From positions 1 to 19,738 of the forward strand of contig VBGQ01000063.1 of assembly GCA_005882055.1 (NCBI GenBank): a DNA stretch of 19,738 nt, read 5' to 3'. Made by a program: the position numbers and the translations under genes. The DNA is from Chloroflexota bacterium. Lineage in GTDB: Bacteria > Chloroflexota > Limnocylindria > QHBO01. This document shows, one piece after another, positions 1 through 7,460 of this stretch; the stretch's first letter is position 1, and the number at the start of each line of letters is the position of its first letter. The notes beneath the pieces are model-generated. The model did no database searches, was not told the origin of the DNA, and worked only from the letters and a program-made list of their open reading frames with translations.

Positions 1-260
1 TCCAGATCCGCGATGCGACGGGCGCGGGCCATGCCCACCAGGTGCAGGTGGAAATCGTGCAGGCCAGGCACGATGGCAAACGGTCCTGCATCGATCTGCC
101 GGGCGCCCGGTGCGGCAGCATCGCGGACGTCTCCCGCGGAGCCGGCGATCATGACCACGCCATCGGCGATGCCAATCGCCTCGGCGGTCTGCAGTCCGTC
201 AGGGAGCGCGGCCACCACGATCTGGCCGGTCACCACCAGGGAGGGCCGTGGCGTCGTCAT
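1..260 (-). CDS. Amidohydrolase (YtcJ-like, family 3), N-terminal part
   Basis: Only the first 86 codons are in the window; the gene continues past the left edge. Translation from the ATG at 260-258 gives MTTPRPSLVVTGQIVVAALP, then a short beta-rich segment, then PGLHDFHLHLVGMARAR. That is the composite N-terminal sandwich domain of amidohydrolases followed by the HxH metal-site motif (FHLHL), as in the YtcJ-like family of exoenzyme-type amidohydrolases. Such enzymes are usually cytoplasmic metal-dependent hydrolases of amide or related C-N bonds; the substrate cannot be inferred here. The ATG overlaps the stop of the upstream glycosyltransferase as ATGA, so it is probably co-transcribed and coupled. 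The rest of the barrel and the other metal ligands are outside the window, so activity cannot be judged. Confidence 0.75.
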   Translation of the reverse strand, partial: MTTPRPSLVVTGQIVVAALPDGLQTAEAIGIADGVVMIAGSAGDVRDAAAPGARQIDAGPFAIVPGLHDFHLHLVGMARARRIADL

Positions 261-1612
261 CGGCCTGCCGATGCGTGCCCCATGCGCGGCGTCTTGCGGA
301 ACGTGGTCGTCTCCGGACCAACGGCGATCCTGAGCAGGGCGGCCGGGACAACCACCAGCCAGTGGGACAGGAACAGCGCGCCACGCAGGGACCGGCCCAG
401 GAGGGAGGTGCCACGGACTCCCATCCCGGAGAGGCCGGCAAGCGCCAGCAGGAACGAGCCAAGCCCGTACGCCGCGAAGAGCGAGATGGGAATCGTCCAG
501 TCCATTCGGATGGGCAGCGGGATGGTGATCAGGCTGGCGACGATGCTGGTCGCGAAGATGGGTGGGATCAGGAACTCGCCGGTGAACGCCAGGAAGTCCA
601 GCTTGCGGGCGAGCGGCGCCGACCCGGCGAGCAGTCCGGGGCCGTGCTCCATAAGACGCCGCAGGCTGCCCTCCGCCCAACGCATGCGTTGGGTCCAGAG
701 GTCTGCGAGGGTGGTGACCGCCTCCTCCCCCACCGCCACCTCCGGCGCGAGGGCGATGTGCTCACCGGAGGCGGCCAGGCGCGTCGAGAGGTCAAGGTCC
801 TCGGTGATCGCCCTGGGATTCCAGCCTCCCACGCGGTCCAGGACATCGCGCCGGACGAACATGCCATTGCCGCGCAGCTCCGCGGTGCCATCCGACTGAC
901 GGCGGCCGCACTGGCTGGCCAGGTCCATCAGCTGCTCCTCCGCCTGCGCCGCGGTGAGCCACGAATAGTCCGCGTTCATCGGCTGGCGGCGAGCCTGGAT
1001 CGCGGCGGCTCCCGGGTCGCCTGACCAGGCAGCCATCACCCTCGCCAGGAAATCGGGCGCGACGCGTGCGTCCGCATCCACCACCGCAACCGTGGAACCG
1101 CGGAGGTGCGGCATCGCCCGGGCGAGCGCCGCACCTTTGGTCGTCGTCCCGGCCATGAGCTCGCCGCCGAGGACTCGGAACATCTCTGCGGGCGCACCGA
1201 TATTCGCCGCCGCCAGGGCCGCCGCTTCCGCCGCAATGGCGCCGGTGCCATCGTCGGATCCGGGATCGAGTACGACCACCTCGAAGCTGGGGGCCGGCGG
1301 GGAGCCATAGCGCTGGGCCAGGAGGTCCCCCACCACATCCGCGATGACCGGCGCCTCATTGTGCGCGGGCACCACCACGCTGATGAACGGCAGCGCTGAA
1401 GGCGTGCGATCCGGCTCTTCGGGCGCGATCGATCCGGCGGCGAGCGAGGCGCGGATCAGCTGCCAGCCGCGGTAGGCCAGGAACCCGACATACACGACCG
1501 AGAGACCGATGATCCCCTGCAGCACGCGAGCCGCCAGTGCCGAGGCGATGACGAGCCAGGCGAGGAGCGCGGAGGCGATGAGGAGGCCGGCGGCTAGGAG
1601 CCTACTCGGCAT
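257..1612 (-). CDS. Membrane glycosyltransferase, family 2
   Basis: This is a 451-residue protein. Two hydrophobic segments near the N-terminus (about residues 8-30 and 33-48) precede a cytoplasmic GT-A domain that starts at SVVVPAHNE (78-86). Visible catalytic landmarks are VVDADAR (177-183, the DxD metal/nucleotide-sugar motif), TEDLDL (270-275, with the likely catalytic acid) and QRMRW (308-312, the QxxRW motif of processive GT2 enzymes). Three to four more membrane segments follow after about residue 340. The architecture resembles cellulose, hyaluronan and N-acetylglucosaminyl transferases that make polysaccharides or glycolipids at the inner membrane; the acceptor is unknown. The usual VDDGS loop reads LDPGSDDGT here, with the second Asp replaced by Pro. 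The start overlaps the MFS gene end by 11 bases, and the stop overlaps the amidohydrolase start. Confidence 0.88.
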   Translation of the reverse strand: MPSRLLAAGLLIASALLAWLVIASALAARVLQGIIGLSVVYVGFLAYRGWQLIRASLAAGSIAPEEPDRTPSALPFISVVVPAHNEAPVIADVVGDLLAQRYGSPPAPSFEVVVLDPGSDDGTGAIAAEAAALAAANIGAPAEMFRVLGGELMAGTTTKGAALARAMPHLRGSTVAVVDADARVAPDFLARVMAAWSGDPGAAAIQARRQPMNADYSWLTAAQAEEQLMDLASQCGRRQSDGTAELRGNGMFVRRDVLDRVGGWNPRAITEDLDLSTRLAASGEHIALAPEVAVGEEAVTTLADLWTQRMRWAEGSLRRLMEHGPGLLAGSAPLARKLDFLAFTGEFLIPPIFATSIVASLITIPLPIRMDWTIPISLFAAYGLGSFLLALAGLSGMGVRGTSLLGRSLRGALFLSHWLVVVPAALLRIAVGPETTTFRKTPRMGHASAGR

Positions 1613-3032
1613 CGGAGGCGGAGGCCCGCTCCCGCGGCTCGGATGCCGGAGCCTGTGGTTTGTCGGTGTGCAGGCCGGAGCGCCGGTTGCGTTTCCAGGA
1701 GGCGATCCCCGCCCAGAGCGTCAATCCGCCAAGCAAGGCCATGACCACCGGGATCCCTGCAACCCCCGGGAAGATGATGTTGACGATGTCCGCCGCGGCT
1801 GGGGCGAGCAGGACGGGCAGGAACGACGCCACGGATAGGAGCGTGTTGAGGATGCCGAAGATCCGCCCGCGGACATCACCCGGCAGCTCTTCCTGGAGCG
1901 CGGTCTGCGATGGAATCGCGACGAACGCGTACTCGACCCCGGCGCTGACCGCGATGACCACCACCACGGCGATCAGGGAGACGAAGGGGCTGAGCAGCTC
2001 CGGAAGGTTGGACTGCAGCGGCCGGACTGCCGGTGAGACGAGCACCGATACCGGCTTGACCGCGGCGATTGCGATCAGGGTGATGCCCATCGCCACCAGT
2101 CCTGAGTCGATCAGCAACCGGCGTGGAATCGAACGCCCGTACCCGTTCAGGAACAGGATGCCCGTCACCGCGCCGAGGCCGGCCGGGCCCATGATGAAGA
2201 AGAAGTCCTCCGCTCGCAGGCGCAGGATCTGCGTGGCGAAGCCTGGCCCCAGGGCGCCCATCACGCCGATCAGCGACGACGCGATGCCAAGGTACGTGAG
2301 CGACCAGGCGATTCGCGGCGTGCGCCGTACGAAGGCGAACCCCTCGCGGAGCTCCTCGAGCAGCGCCGTGAGTGCCCGACCGGCTACGGCGGCTCCTGGC
2401 GCCGTCTTGACGCCCGCCGGGACCCCAGGGATGGCCAGGATCGCGAGCGCTGCCAGGCCGAACATGACCGCAACGACCACGTAGATCGCCACCGGACCGA
2501 CGGTGGTCAGCATGAGCGGTCCCAGGAAGCCAAAGCCAATCGCGAAGGTGGCGTTGACGGTCAGCACGAAGACCGAGTTCGCGGCCATCAGGTGGCGGCG
2601 ATCCACGATGCGCGGGATCGAGGTCAGCTCCGCCGGCGCGAAGAACGCGGTGACCGTGGCGATCAACAGATTGATGACGTAGATCAGCAGGACGTTGGCG
2701 CCCACGAAGATGAAGGCGACGGTGCCGACCGCCCGCAGCACATTGGAGCCGAACATGATCAGCTTGGCATCGGCGCGCTCCACGATGACCCCGGCGATGG
2801 CGCTGAAGGCCACCGCGGGGAACAGGAAGGTCAGGATCAGCACCGCGTTGGCGGTGTTCGAGCCCGTGGTCCCCACCACGATGGCCATCAATCCGGCGAG
2901 GACCATATTGCTGGCCAGCTGGCTGAGGACCTGCGCGGTCCAGAGCGAGACGAACGATCGATTGGCGAAGATGCTGCCGGCGCCGGACAGATCCGGGCTC
3001 ACCAGATCCTGCGGCAGCTCGACGCGCGTCAC
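1602..3032 (-). CDS. MFS transporter (MFS_3/EntS-like exporter)
   Basis: This is a 476-residue polytopic protein with about 12 hydrophobic segments, beginning FANRSFVSLWTAQVLSQLAS. That opening is typical of the N-terminal helix of the MFS_3 family (EntS-like and macrolide-type exporters). After helix 2 comes a cytoplasmic loop with VERADAKLIMFGSNVLR, close to the family's usual D(R/K) loop motif. The soluble C-terminal tail is about 35 residues and charged. The frame is open upstream, but the GTG at 3032 is chosen because it overlaps the DUF951 stop as GTGA and places the first helix at the usual distance. The upstream extension is low-complexity Arg/Pro, as expected for a shadow frame. Substrate unknown; drug or siderophore export is the family norm. 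The gene ends in TAG, showing that TAG is an ordinary stop in this genome. Confidence 0.87.
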   Translation of the reverse strand: MTRVELPQDLVSPDLSGAGSIFANRSFVSLWTAQVLSQLASNMVLAGLMAIVVGTTGSNTANAVLILTFLFPAVAFSAIAGVIVERADAKLIMFGSNVLRAVGTVAFIFVGANVLLIYVINLLIATVTAFFAPAELTSIPRIVDRRHLMAANSVFVLTVNATFAIGFGFLGPLMLTTVGPVAIYVVVAVMFGLAALAILAIPGVPAGVKTAPGAAVAGRALTALLEELREGFAFVRRTPRIAWSLTYLGIASSLIGVMGALGPGFATQILRLRAEDFFFIMGPAGLGAVTGILFLNGYGRSIPRRLLIDSGLVAMGITLIAIAAVKPVSVLVSPAVRPLQSNLPELLSPFVSLIAVVVVIAVSAGVEYAFVAIPSQTALQEELPGDVRGRIFGILNTLLSVASFLPVLLAPAAADIVNIIFPGVAGIPVVMALLGGLTLWAGIASWKRNRRSGLHTDKPQAPASEPRERASASDAE

Positions 3033-3235
3033 GCGTCCGGATCCCCCCGAGTCACCCAGGCCGTGAACCGGCGCTCGACGTCCAGGCGGTCCATCAGGAT
3101 CCGATGTCCGCAGCCCGCGCAGACCAGGCCGATGTCGGCGCCGAGCCGGACGACCCGCCATTCGCGGCTTCCGCACGGATGCTCCCGGCGCAGCTGGAGC
3201 ACGTCGTCCATGCGGAGGTCGAGCGGCTCGGGCAC
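3029..3235 (-). CDS. DUF951 family mini-protein
   Basis: This is a 68-residue protein. It contains the DUF951 signature: a short beta start (DLRMDDVLQLRREHPCG), then EWRVVRLGADIGLVC, then CGH and a basic end. The cysteines in HPCG and CAGCGH suggest a small zinc-binding or nucleic-acid-associated beta-barrel, but the family has no established function. It is known mainly from Bacillota and Chloroflexota, which supports the taxonomic guess. The GTG at 3235 is chosen because it sits one base after the tldE stop and gives the usual family length. An ATG at 3211 would remove the first strand. The stop overlaps the MFS start. DUF951 genes are often near ribosome or GTPase genes in other genomes; here the gene is wedged between tldE and an exporter. 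Confidence 0.82.
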   Translation of the reverse strand: MPEPLDLRMDDVLQLRREHPCGSREWRVVRLGADIGLVCAGCGHRILMDRLDVERRFTAWVTRGDPDA

Positions 3236-3236
3236 C

Positions 3237-4464
3237 TCACCCCGGACCGTCCGCGGCGGTGGCACCGGTGAATGCGAAGCGATCGATGAGCAGCGCGGGG
3301 ACGCGGGCGTTGATCCCGCTGTACTCCGCGGCCACCAGCCGCGTCTCTGCGCCAATGGCGGCAACACGGCTGAACGCCTCGGGAATCGACTGCGTGAAGC
3401 GCAGGTTGCGGATCGGTCGAACGATCCGGCCGCCCTCGACCAGGAAGGTCCCGTCCTTGGTCATGCCGGTCAGGATGCCCTTCTTGGCGTGCACGATGTT
3501 GACGTAGTGGAAGCGCGTCACCCAGATGCCGCGGTCCAGCTGCGCGAGGAGCTCATCCGAGGAGCTGGGACCCGGCGCCATGAACAGGTTCCAGGCCATC
3601 GGTCCCCAGCTGTTGGGCGCCGGGAGACCATGACCTGTCGACTCGGTGCCGGCGCGCTGTGCGGTCAGCGTGTCGTGCACCAGGCCCTGGGCGACGCCGC
3701 GGGACACGAGGTCGACCCGGCGCTTGGGGACCCCTTCGAAATCGATCGTGGCGGGAGCGCCGGTGGGATCGGACGACCGGATACTCCCCGGGTTCCAGGT
3801 CGCTCGCCCCCGCGGATCGCAGCGCCTTGTCGACAGCCTCCGCGCCGACCAGCGAGCCATCGATATCGGTCACGTCGATCGAGCAAGCCTGGCTGTAGCC
3901 AGACCCACCGCCGTCGTCCATCACCACCGTGACCAGCTTGGCGAGCGTGCTCGTCTCGGACCGCTCGACGCCGCGTGTGTTGGCCACGCCCATGGTCTGC
4001 GTCTCAGTCGAGAAGGCTCCGCTGGCCATGAGGTCGGCGCCATCCGAGGCGGCAATCACGGCTCGGGCTGCCGCGGCGCGCGTCGATGGATCCGCGGCCG
4101 TGGTTGCCTCGGCACTTCCGAACGACGCATGCGACGTCGCGATTCCCTCCGGCATCGGCGCCCCATCCGGATTTCGCGCCGCGCGATCGCGGATCGCCTG
4201 CGCTCGGCCCAGGACATCGCGCAGTCCCTCGTCATCGAGCCGGTTCGTGGAGGCCACCCCGGTGCGGCCGTCATCGGTCAGGCGCACGCGCAGCGTGGCG
4301 TCGTGCTCGACCACGTTCTGGTGGATCTGTGAGTTCGCGAAGCGCGTCAGCCCGAAGTCGCGAGCCATGTAGACGGCCTCCGCGTCTCCGCCGCGAACGC
4401 TCGCCAGGGTGCGAGCCAGCAGCCGTCGCACCGCCTCTGGGTCATGGCGTCCGTCGTTCACCAT
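3237..4464 (-). pseudogene. pmbA: TldE/PmbA-type protein, disrupted by an internal out-of-frame deletion
   Basis: The N-terminal half (ATG at 4464 to about 3785) is a normal TldE: an alpha/beta domain, then SGAFSTETQTMGVANTRGVE and EPGEYPVV. The C-terminal half lies in another frame from about 3779 to 3237. It has DFEGVPKRRVDL, STGHGLPAPN, VTRFHYVNIV, GILTGMTKDGTFLVEGG and NLRFTQSIPEA, all family landmarks. The frames meet near 3775-3785. The roughly 50-60 residues that normally lie between PVV and DFEGVP in PmbA homologues are missing. The whole span is 1228 bases, not a multiple of three. TldE is the non-catalytic partner of TldD in a heterodimeric peptidase, so loss would be expected to impair TldD. 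The start overlaps the tldD stop by 7 bases. It could be a true pseudogene or an assembly collapse; the sequence alone cannot decide. Confidence 0.85.
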
Positions 4465-5906
4465 CGGCCCACCCCGACCTGCACGTTGCGGAACCGGGCC
4501 GGGCTGGCGCCATGGCCAACGTGCCCGGTCTGCATCGGCTCACCCTTGCCGCAGTTGGGAACGCCCCACTGCACCCATGCGCTGGCGTCGGCAATCGCGT
4601 CGCACCCCGCCCAGAATCGTGGGGTGATACCCGTGTAGGTGGGGTTGCGGACGAGCGTCGTGCGCCGCCCGTTCTTGATCAGCCACCCGACCTGCGTGCC
4701 GAACTGGAAGTTCAGCCGGCGGTCGTCGATGCTCCACGATCGATTCGTCTCCAGGTAGATGCCATCGCTCGTGTCGGAGATCAGGTCCTCCAGTCCCCCG
4801 TCGCTCCCCGGACGCAGGCTGATGTTCGTCATGCGGATGAGCGGGATCCGGTTCCAGCCCCAGGCGCGGCTGCTGCCCATGCTGCGCCGACCGATGCGCG
4901 GCGCGGTCTCGCGGCTGGTGAGGTACCCAACGAACTCCCCCGCCGAGACGATGGGGACGTTCTGGGCGGGGATGCCCTCGTCGTCCCAGCCAAAGGTGCC
5001 GAGGCCCCCGGCTGCCGTGGCGTCCGCGTCGATGTTGACGAGCTCGCTCCCGTAGCGGAAGCCCTCGAGCTTGTCGAGAGTCAGGAACGAGGTCCCCGCG
5101 AACGAGGCCTCCATGCCAAGGACCCGATCCAGCTCGATGGGGTGGCCACAGGACTCGTGGACCTGCTGCGCAAGCTGGCTCGACTCGAGGATCACCGTCA
5201 TCTCACCGGCGGGGCATTGCGGAGCGTCCAGCAGGGCGACCGCCTCCTCTGCGATCCGCCGGCCGTTGCCGGGCAGGTCAAGGCCGCGAACCGCCTCGAA
5301 CCCACCAGTGACGAGCTGCCCGCCGCTTCCCTGCGGATAGCTTCGGAGCTGGACCTCGCTGTCGTTGACCGCGGTCGCCTCGATCCCCCCGCCGGCCTCC
5401 ACGATCTCCTGCTCGGTGTGAGCGCCCTCGCTGGAGGCGAAGGTCTTACGCTCGCGGCCCCAGTCGAGGGAACCCTCGCGGATCGTCACGCCGGGCACCG
5501 CGGCCATCTCGCGATCTGCCTCGAGCAGGATGCGCAGCTTCTCGTCGAGCGAGATGCTGAAGGGATCCTCGGTGACCGGAGTCGCGTACTGCCCGCGCGC
5601 CGGAGGGGTGTCATCGAGCTCCACGTCGTCACGGCGGGCGCTCGCGCTGGCGCGGGCAACGTCTGTCGCTTCCCGCGCGACACGCTCGGCCTCATCCGGC
5701 TCGAGCAGGGCGCTGGATGCGAACCCCCAGGCTCCATCGAGCAGGAGACGCACCCCCAGGCCGGCCGTACGCGACGCCTCCGCGGATTCGAGGGCGCCGT
5801 TCTTGACGGTCAGTGACTCGCCGTCACGTTCGACGATGCGAATGTCGGCGTAGCTCGCCCCGGAACGCTGTGCGGCATCGAGGGCGCGGTCGATCAGCTC
5901 CTGCAT
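4458..5906 (-). CDS. tldD: Metalloprotease TldD
   Basis: This is a 482-residue protein from the ATG at 5906. It carries the TldD zinc motif HESCGH (HExxxH, residues 250-255), preceded by VILESSQLAQQV and followed by PIELDRVLG. Also present are ETNRSW and PNCGKGEPMQTGHVG near the C-terminus, where the conserved Cys contributes to the metal site. TldD with TldE forms a barrel-like peptidase that degrades unfolded peptides; in Escherichia coli it removes the microcin B17 leader and degrades the CcdA antitoxin. The substrate here is unknown. The frame is open to a GTG at 5972, but MQELIDRALDAA matches the normal family start, so the ATG is preferred. About 97 bases separate it from the DUF881 genes, the only real gap in this leftward run. 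It is intact, unlike its partner. Confidence 0.93.
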   Translation of the reverse strand: MQELIDRALDAAQRSGASYADIRIVERDGESLTVKNGALESAEASRTAGLGVRLLLDGAWGFASSALLEPDEAERVAREATDVARASASARRDDVELDDTPPARGQYATPVTEDPFSISLDEKLRILLEADREMAAVPGVTIREGSLDWGRERKTFASSEGAHTEQEIVEAGGGIEATAVNDSEVQLRSYPQGSGGQLVTGGFEAVRGLDLPGNGRRIAEEAVALLDAPQCPAGEMTVILESSQLAQQVHESCGHPIELDRVLGMEASFAGTSFLTLDKLEGFRYGSELVNIDADATAAGGLGTFGWDDEGIPAQNVPIVSAGEFVGYLTSRETAPRIGRRSMGSSRAWGWNRIPLIRMTNISLRPGSDGGLEDLISDTSDGIYLETNRSWSIDDRRLNFQFGTQVGWLIKNGRRTTLVRNPTYTGITPRFWAGCDAIADASAWVQWGVPNCGKGEPMQTGHVGHGASPARFRNVQVGVGRW

Positions 5907-6003
5907 GACACCAGTCGGAAGAGGGGTGGTACGCGGCGGCACCTCGTGGCGCTCGGCCGGCCAGGCGGCCACTCTAGCATGCGAGGCCGGACGGGCACCC
6001 GGA

Positions 6004-6675
6004 TCACGGGACGGCCTTGGCTACCCTCGGCTGCAGGTCCTCGCGAGTGGCCGGGATCTCAACGGACTGGGCCTGGCTTGCGTCGATAGTGGCGTTCACG
6101 AACAGCTTGAGCTGGGTGATGATGCCGCCCGGGCGCTGGAGGGCGGTGAGCAGGCCGTCGGGGTCGCCGACGGCGCGAATGCTGAACGAGCGGCCGATCT
6201 GGGTGCCGTCGATCTCGAGGGTGCCGGTTCCCAGCACGCACACGGACCCGGCGGTGATCCGGACCTGGTCGACTGCGATCGCCTCGGCGCCGGCATTGCG
6301 GAGCTCGTTGAGCAGATCGTTCACGGCGATGGGATCCAGCTCGCCGTTGACGCGAAGGATCAGTCCCTGCCCGATCACCGCGGTCTGCCCGCTGAACGCG
6401 GCGATGCGACGCAGGTCCTCTCGGCTCACGTCGAGCGCGCTCTGTCCCTGGGTCTCCGCCAGCCGGTATTCGCGAAGCTGCTCCTGGACATCGCTGAGCC
6501 CGGAGCGCAGCTCACGGTTCCGATCGGAGAGCGTCTCGATCAGGGTCGACAGGTCCTGCGCCGAGAGGGTGCTGATCTCCGTTGGGCGCGCCTGGGAGCG
6601 CAGCTGCCCAACCAGCAACAGACCGATGAGGAGTGCCACGCCGCTCATGCTCAGCTGTGCGATGCGCGATCCCAT
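6004..6675 (-). CDS. DUF881 family protein (second copy)
   Basis: This is a 223-residue bitopic protein: one membrane segment (about residues 8-25, VALLIGLLLVGQL), a short coiled-coil-like stretch (about 40-75, rich in Leu, Glu and Arg), then the DUF881 domain. The domain shows GLILRVNG, DLLNELRNAGAEAIAV, RITAGS and the later PDGLLTALQRPGGII. DUF881 proteins (YlxW/YlxX relatives) are envelope proteins of Gram-positive and Chloroflexota genomes, often found near cell-division or sporulation genes. No biochemical role is established. It follows the other DUF881 gene with a one-base TGATG overlap, so the two are probably made together and may pair through their helices. About 97 bases to tldD follow. 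Confidence 0.85.
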   Translation of the reverse strand: MGSRIAQLSMSGVALLIGLLLVGQLRSQARPTEISTLSAQDLSTLIETLSDRNRELRSGLSDVQEQLREYRLAETQGQSALDVSREDLRRIAAFSGQTAVIGQGLILRVNGELDPIAVNDLLNELRNAGAEAIAVDQVRITAGSVCVLGTGTLEIDGTQIGRSFSIRAVGDPDGLLTALQRPGGIITQLKLFVNATIDASQAQSVEIPATREDLQPRVAKAVP

Positions 6676-7460
6676 CAGCTCCCCTCCGGGACGGCCCAGC
6701 GGAACCGCGTGTTGCCCACGAATGCGGGCAGCGTCAACGACCCGCTCTGCTGGGTCGCAAACTCGAGGCCGAAGGCGTCGATGCGATGCGCCACCCGCGC
6801 CGAGAGGTAGGCGGGGTTCGCAAGAAATCGGTCAAGGAGATCCTGCGGCCCGATCGCCTCGATCCGGAACGTCGGCGAGAGGAACGCGGTGTTGACCAGG
6901 ATCGACGAGCCGACGCCGTAGATCGACGAGGTGCTCACCAATCGCTCCCCGTTGATCGTGATCGCCTCAGCGCCCGATGCCCACAGGGCAGTGACGATGT
7001 CGTGCAGGTCGTCGACCAGCACGATGTAGTTGGCGGGGTTGTCACCGGCGGGCACCGGGCGTTTCGAGTCGGCGATCTCGATGACCGCGCCAGGCCCGGT
7101 GACCTTGGTCAGCCCTGCCGCCAGGCGGGCGGCGGCGAGGTCCCGGTTCAGCTGGGCGAGCGTGGTCTGCGAGCCGGCGCTGGCGCTCTGGAAGGTCTGC
7201 ACCTGCCGGTCGGCGTTGGCCAGCCGGTCCCGCAGCGACTTCTGCTCCTGCTCGAGCCCAACCACCTGCGCGGCCAGCACCTGCTGCGCCGAGGAGGTGT
7301 ACTCCTGGCGCGCGACGCTCCCCTTCCACTGGGTGGCGGCCGCGAAACCGATGACCGCCAGCGCCAGGCCGATCGAGAGCGCCCAAGCCGCGAACCGGAA
7401 GCGTGGTCGCGCCGAAAGCAGTCGAGCCGCCGGTGACGACCGCGCGTCCCTCGTGCTCAT
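6675..7460 (-). CDS. DUF881 family protein (first copy)
   Basis: This is a 261-residue protein with a cytoplasmic basic start, one membrane segment (about residues 23-42), a coiled coil (about 55-105, Gln/Leu/Arg-rich) and an external DUF881 domain. The domain includes VTGPGAVIEIADSKRP, NYIVLVDDLHDIVTALWASG, AEAITINGERL and GPQDLLDRFL, which match the family pattern. The ATG at 7460 overlaps the stop of the peptidase gene as ATGA, and the stop overlaps the next DUF881 gene by one base. It is longer than its neighbour because of the coiled coil and a YGVGSSILVNTAFLSP segment. The two copies are clearly diverged, so this is an old duplication. Function unknown. Confidence 0.87.
   Translation of the reverse strand: MSTRDARSSPAARLLSARPRFRFAAWALSIGLALAVIGFAAATQWKGSVARQEYTSSAQQVLAAQVVGLEQEQKSLRDRLANADRQVQTFQSASAGSQTTLAQLNRDLAAARLAAGLTKVTGPGAVIEIADSKRPVPAGDNPANYIVLVDDLHDIVTALWASGAEAITINGERLVSTSSIYGVGSSILVNTAFLSPTFRIEAIGPQDLLDRFLANPAYLSARVAHRIDAFGLEFATQQSGSLTLPAFVGNTRFRWAVPEGS

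Noticed and set aside
42..1024. Long plus-strand frames opposite the glycosyltransferase
   Set aside because: Low-complexity Arg/Gly/Asp translation with no recognisable domain; antisense shadows of a clear GT2 gene in high-GC DNA.
3237..4464. Programmed frameshifting in tldE
   Set aside because: There is no slippery heptamer or downstream structure at the junction, and about 50-60 expected residues are missing, which a frameshift alone cannot explain.
3029..5906. A RiPP or microcin-type cluster around TldD/TldE
   Set aside because: No short precursor-like gene, cyclodehydratase or radical-SAM gene was found; DUF951 is a zinc-type mini-protein, not a precursor.
5964..6003. Promoter (TAGAGT at 5976-5971, minus strand) before tldD
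   Set aside because: Only a weak -10 match with no -35. It overlaps an alternative GTG start, so I mention it only as a possibility in the 97-base gap.
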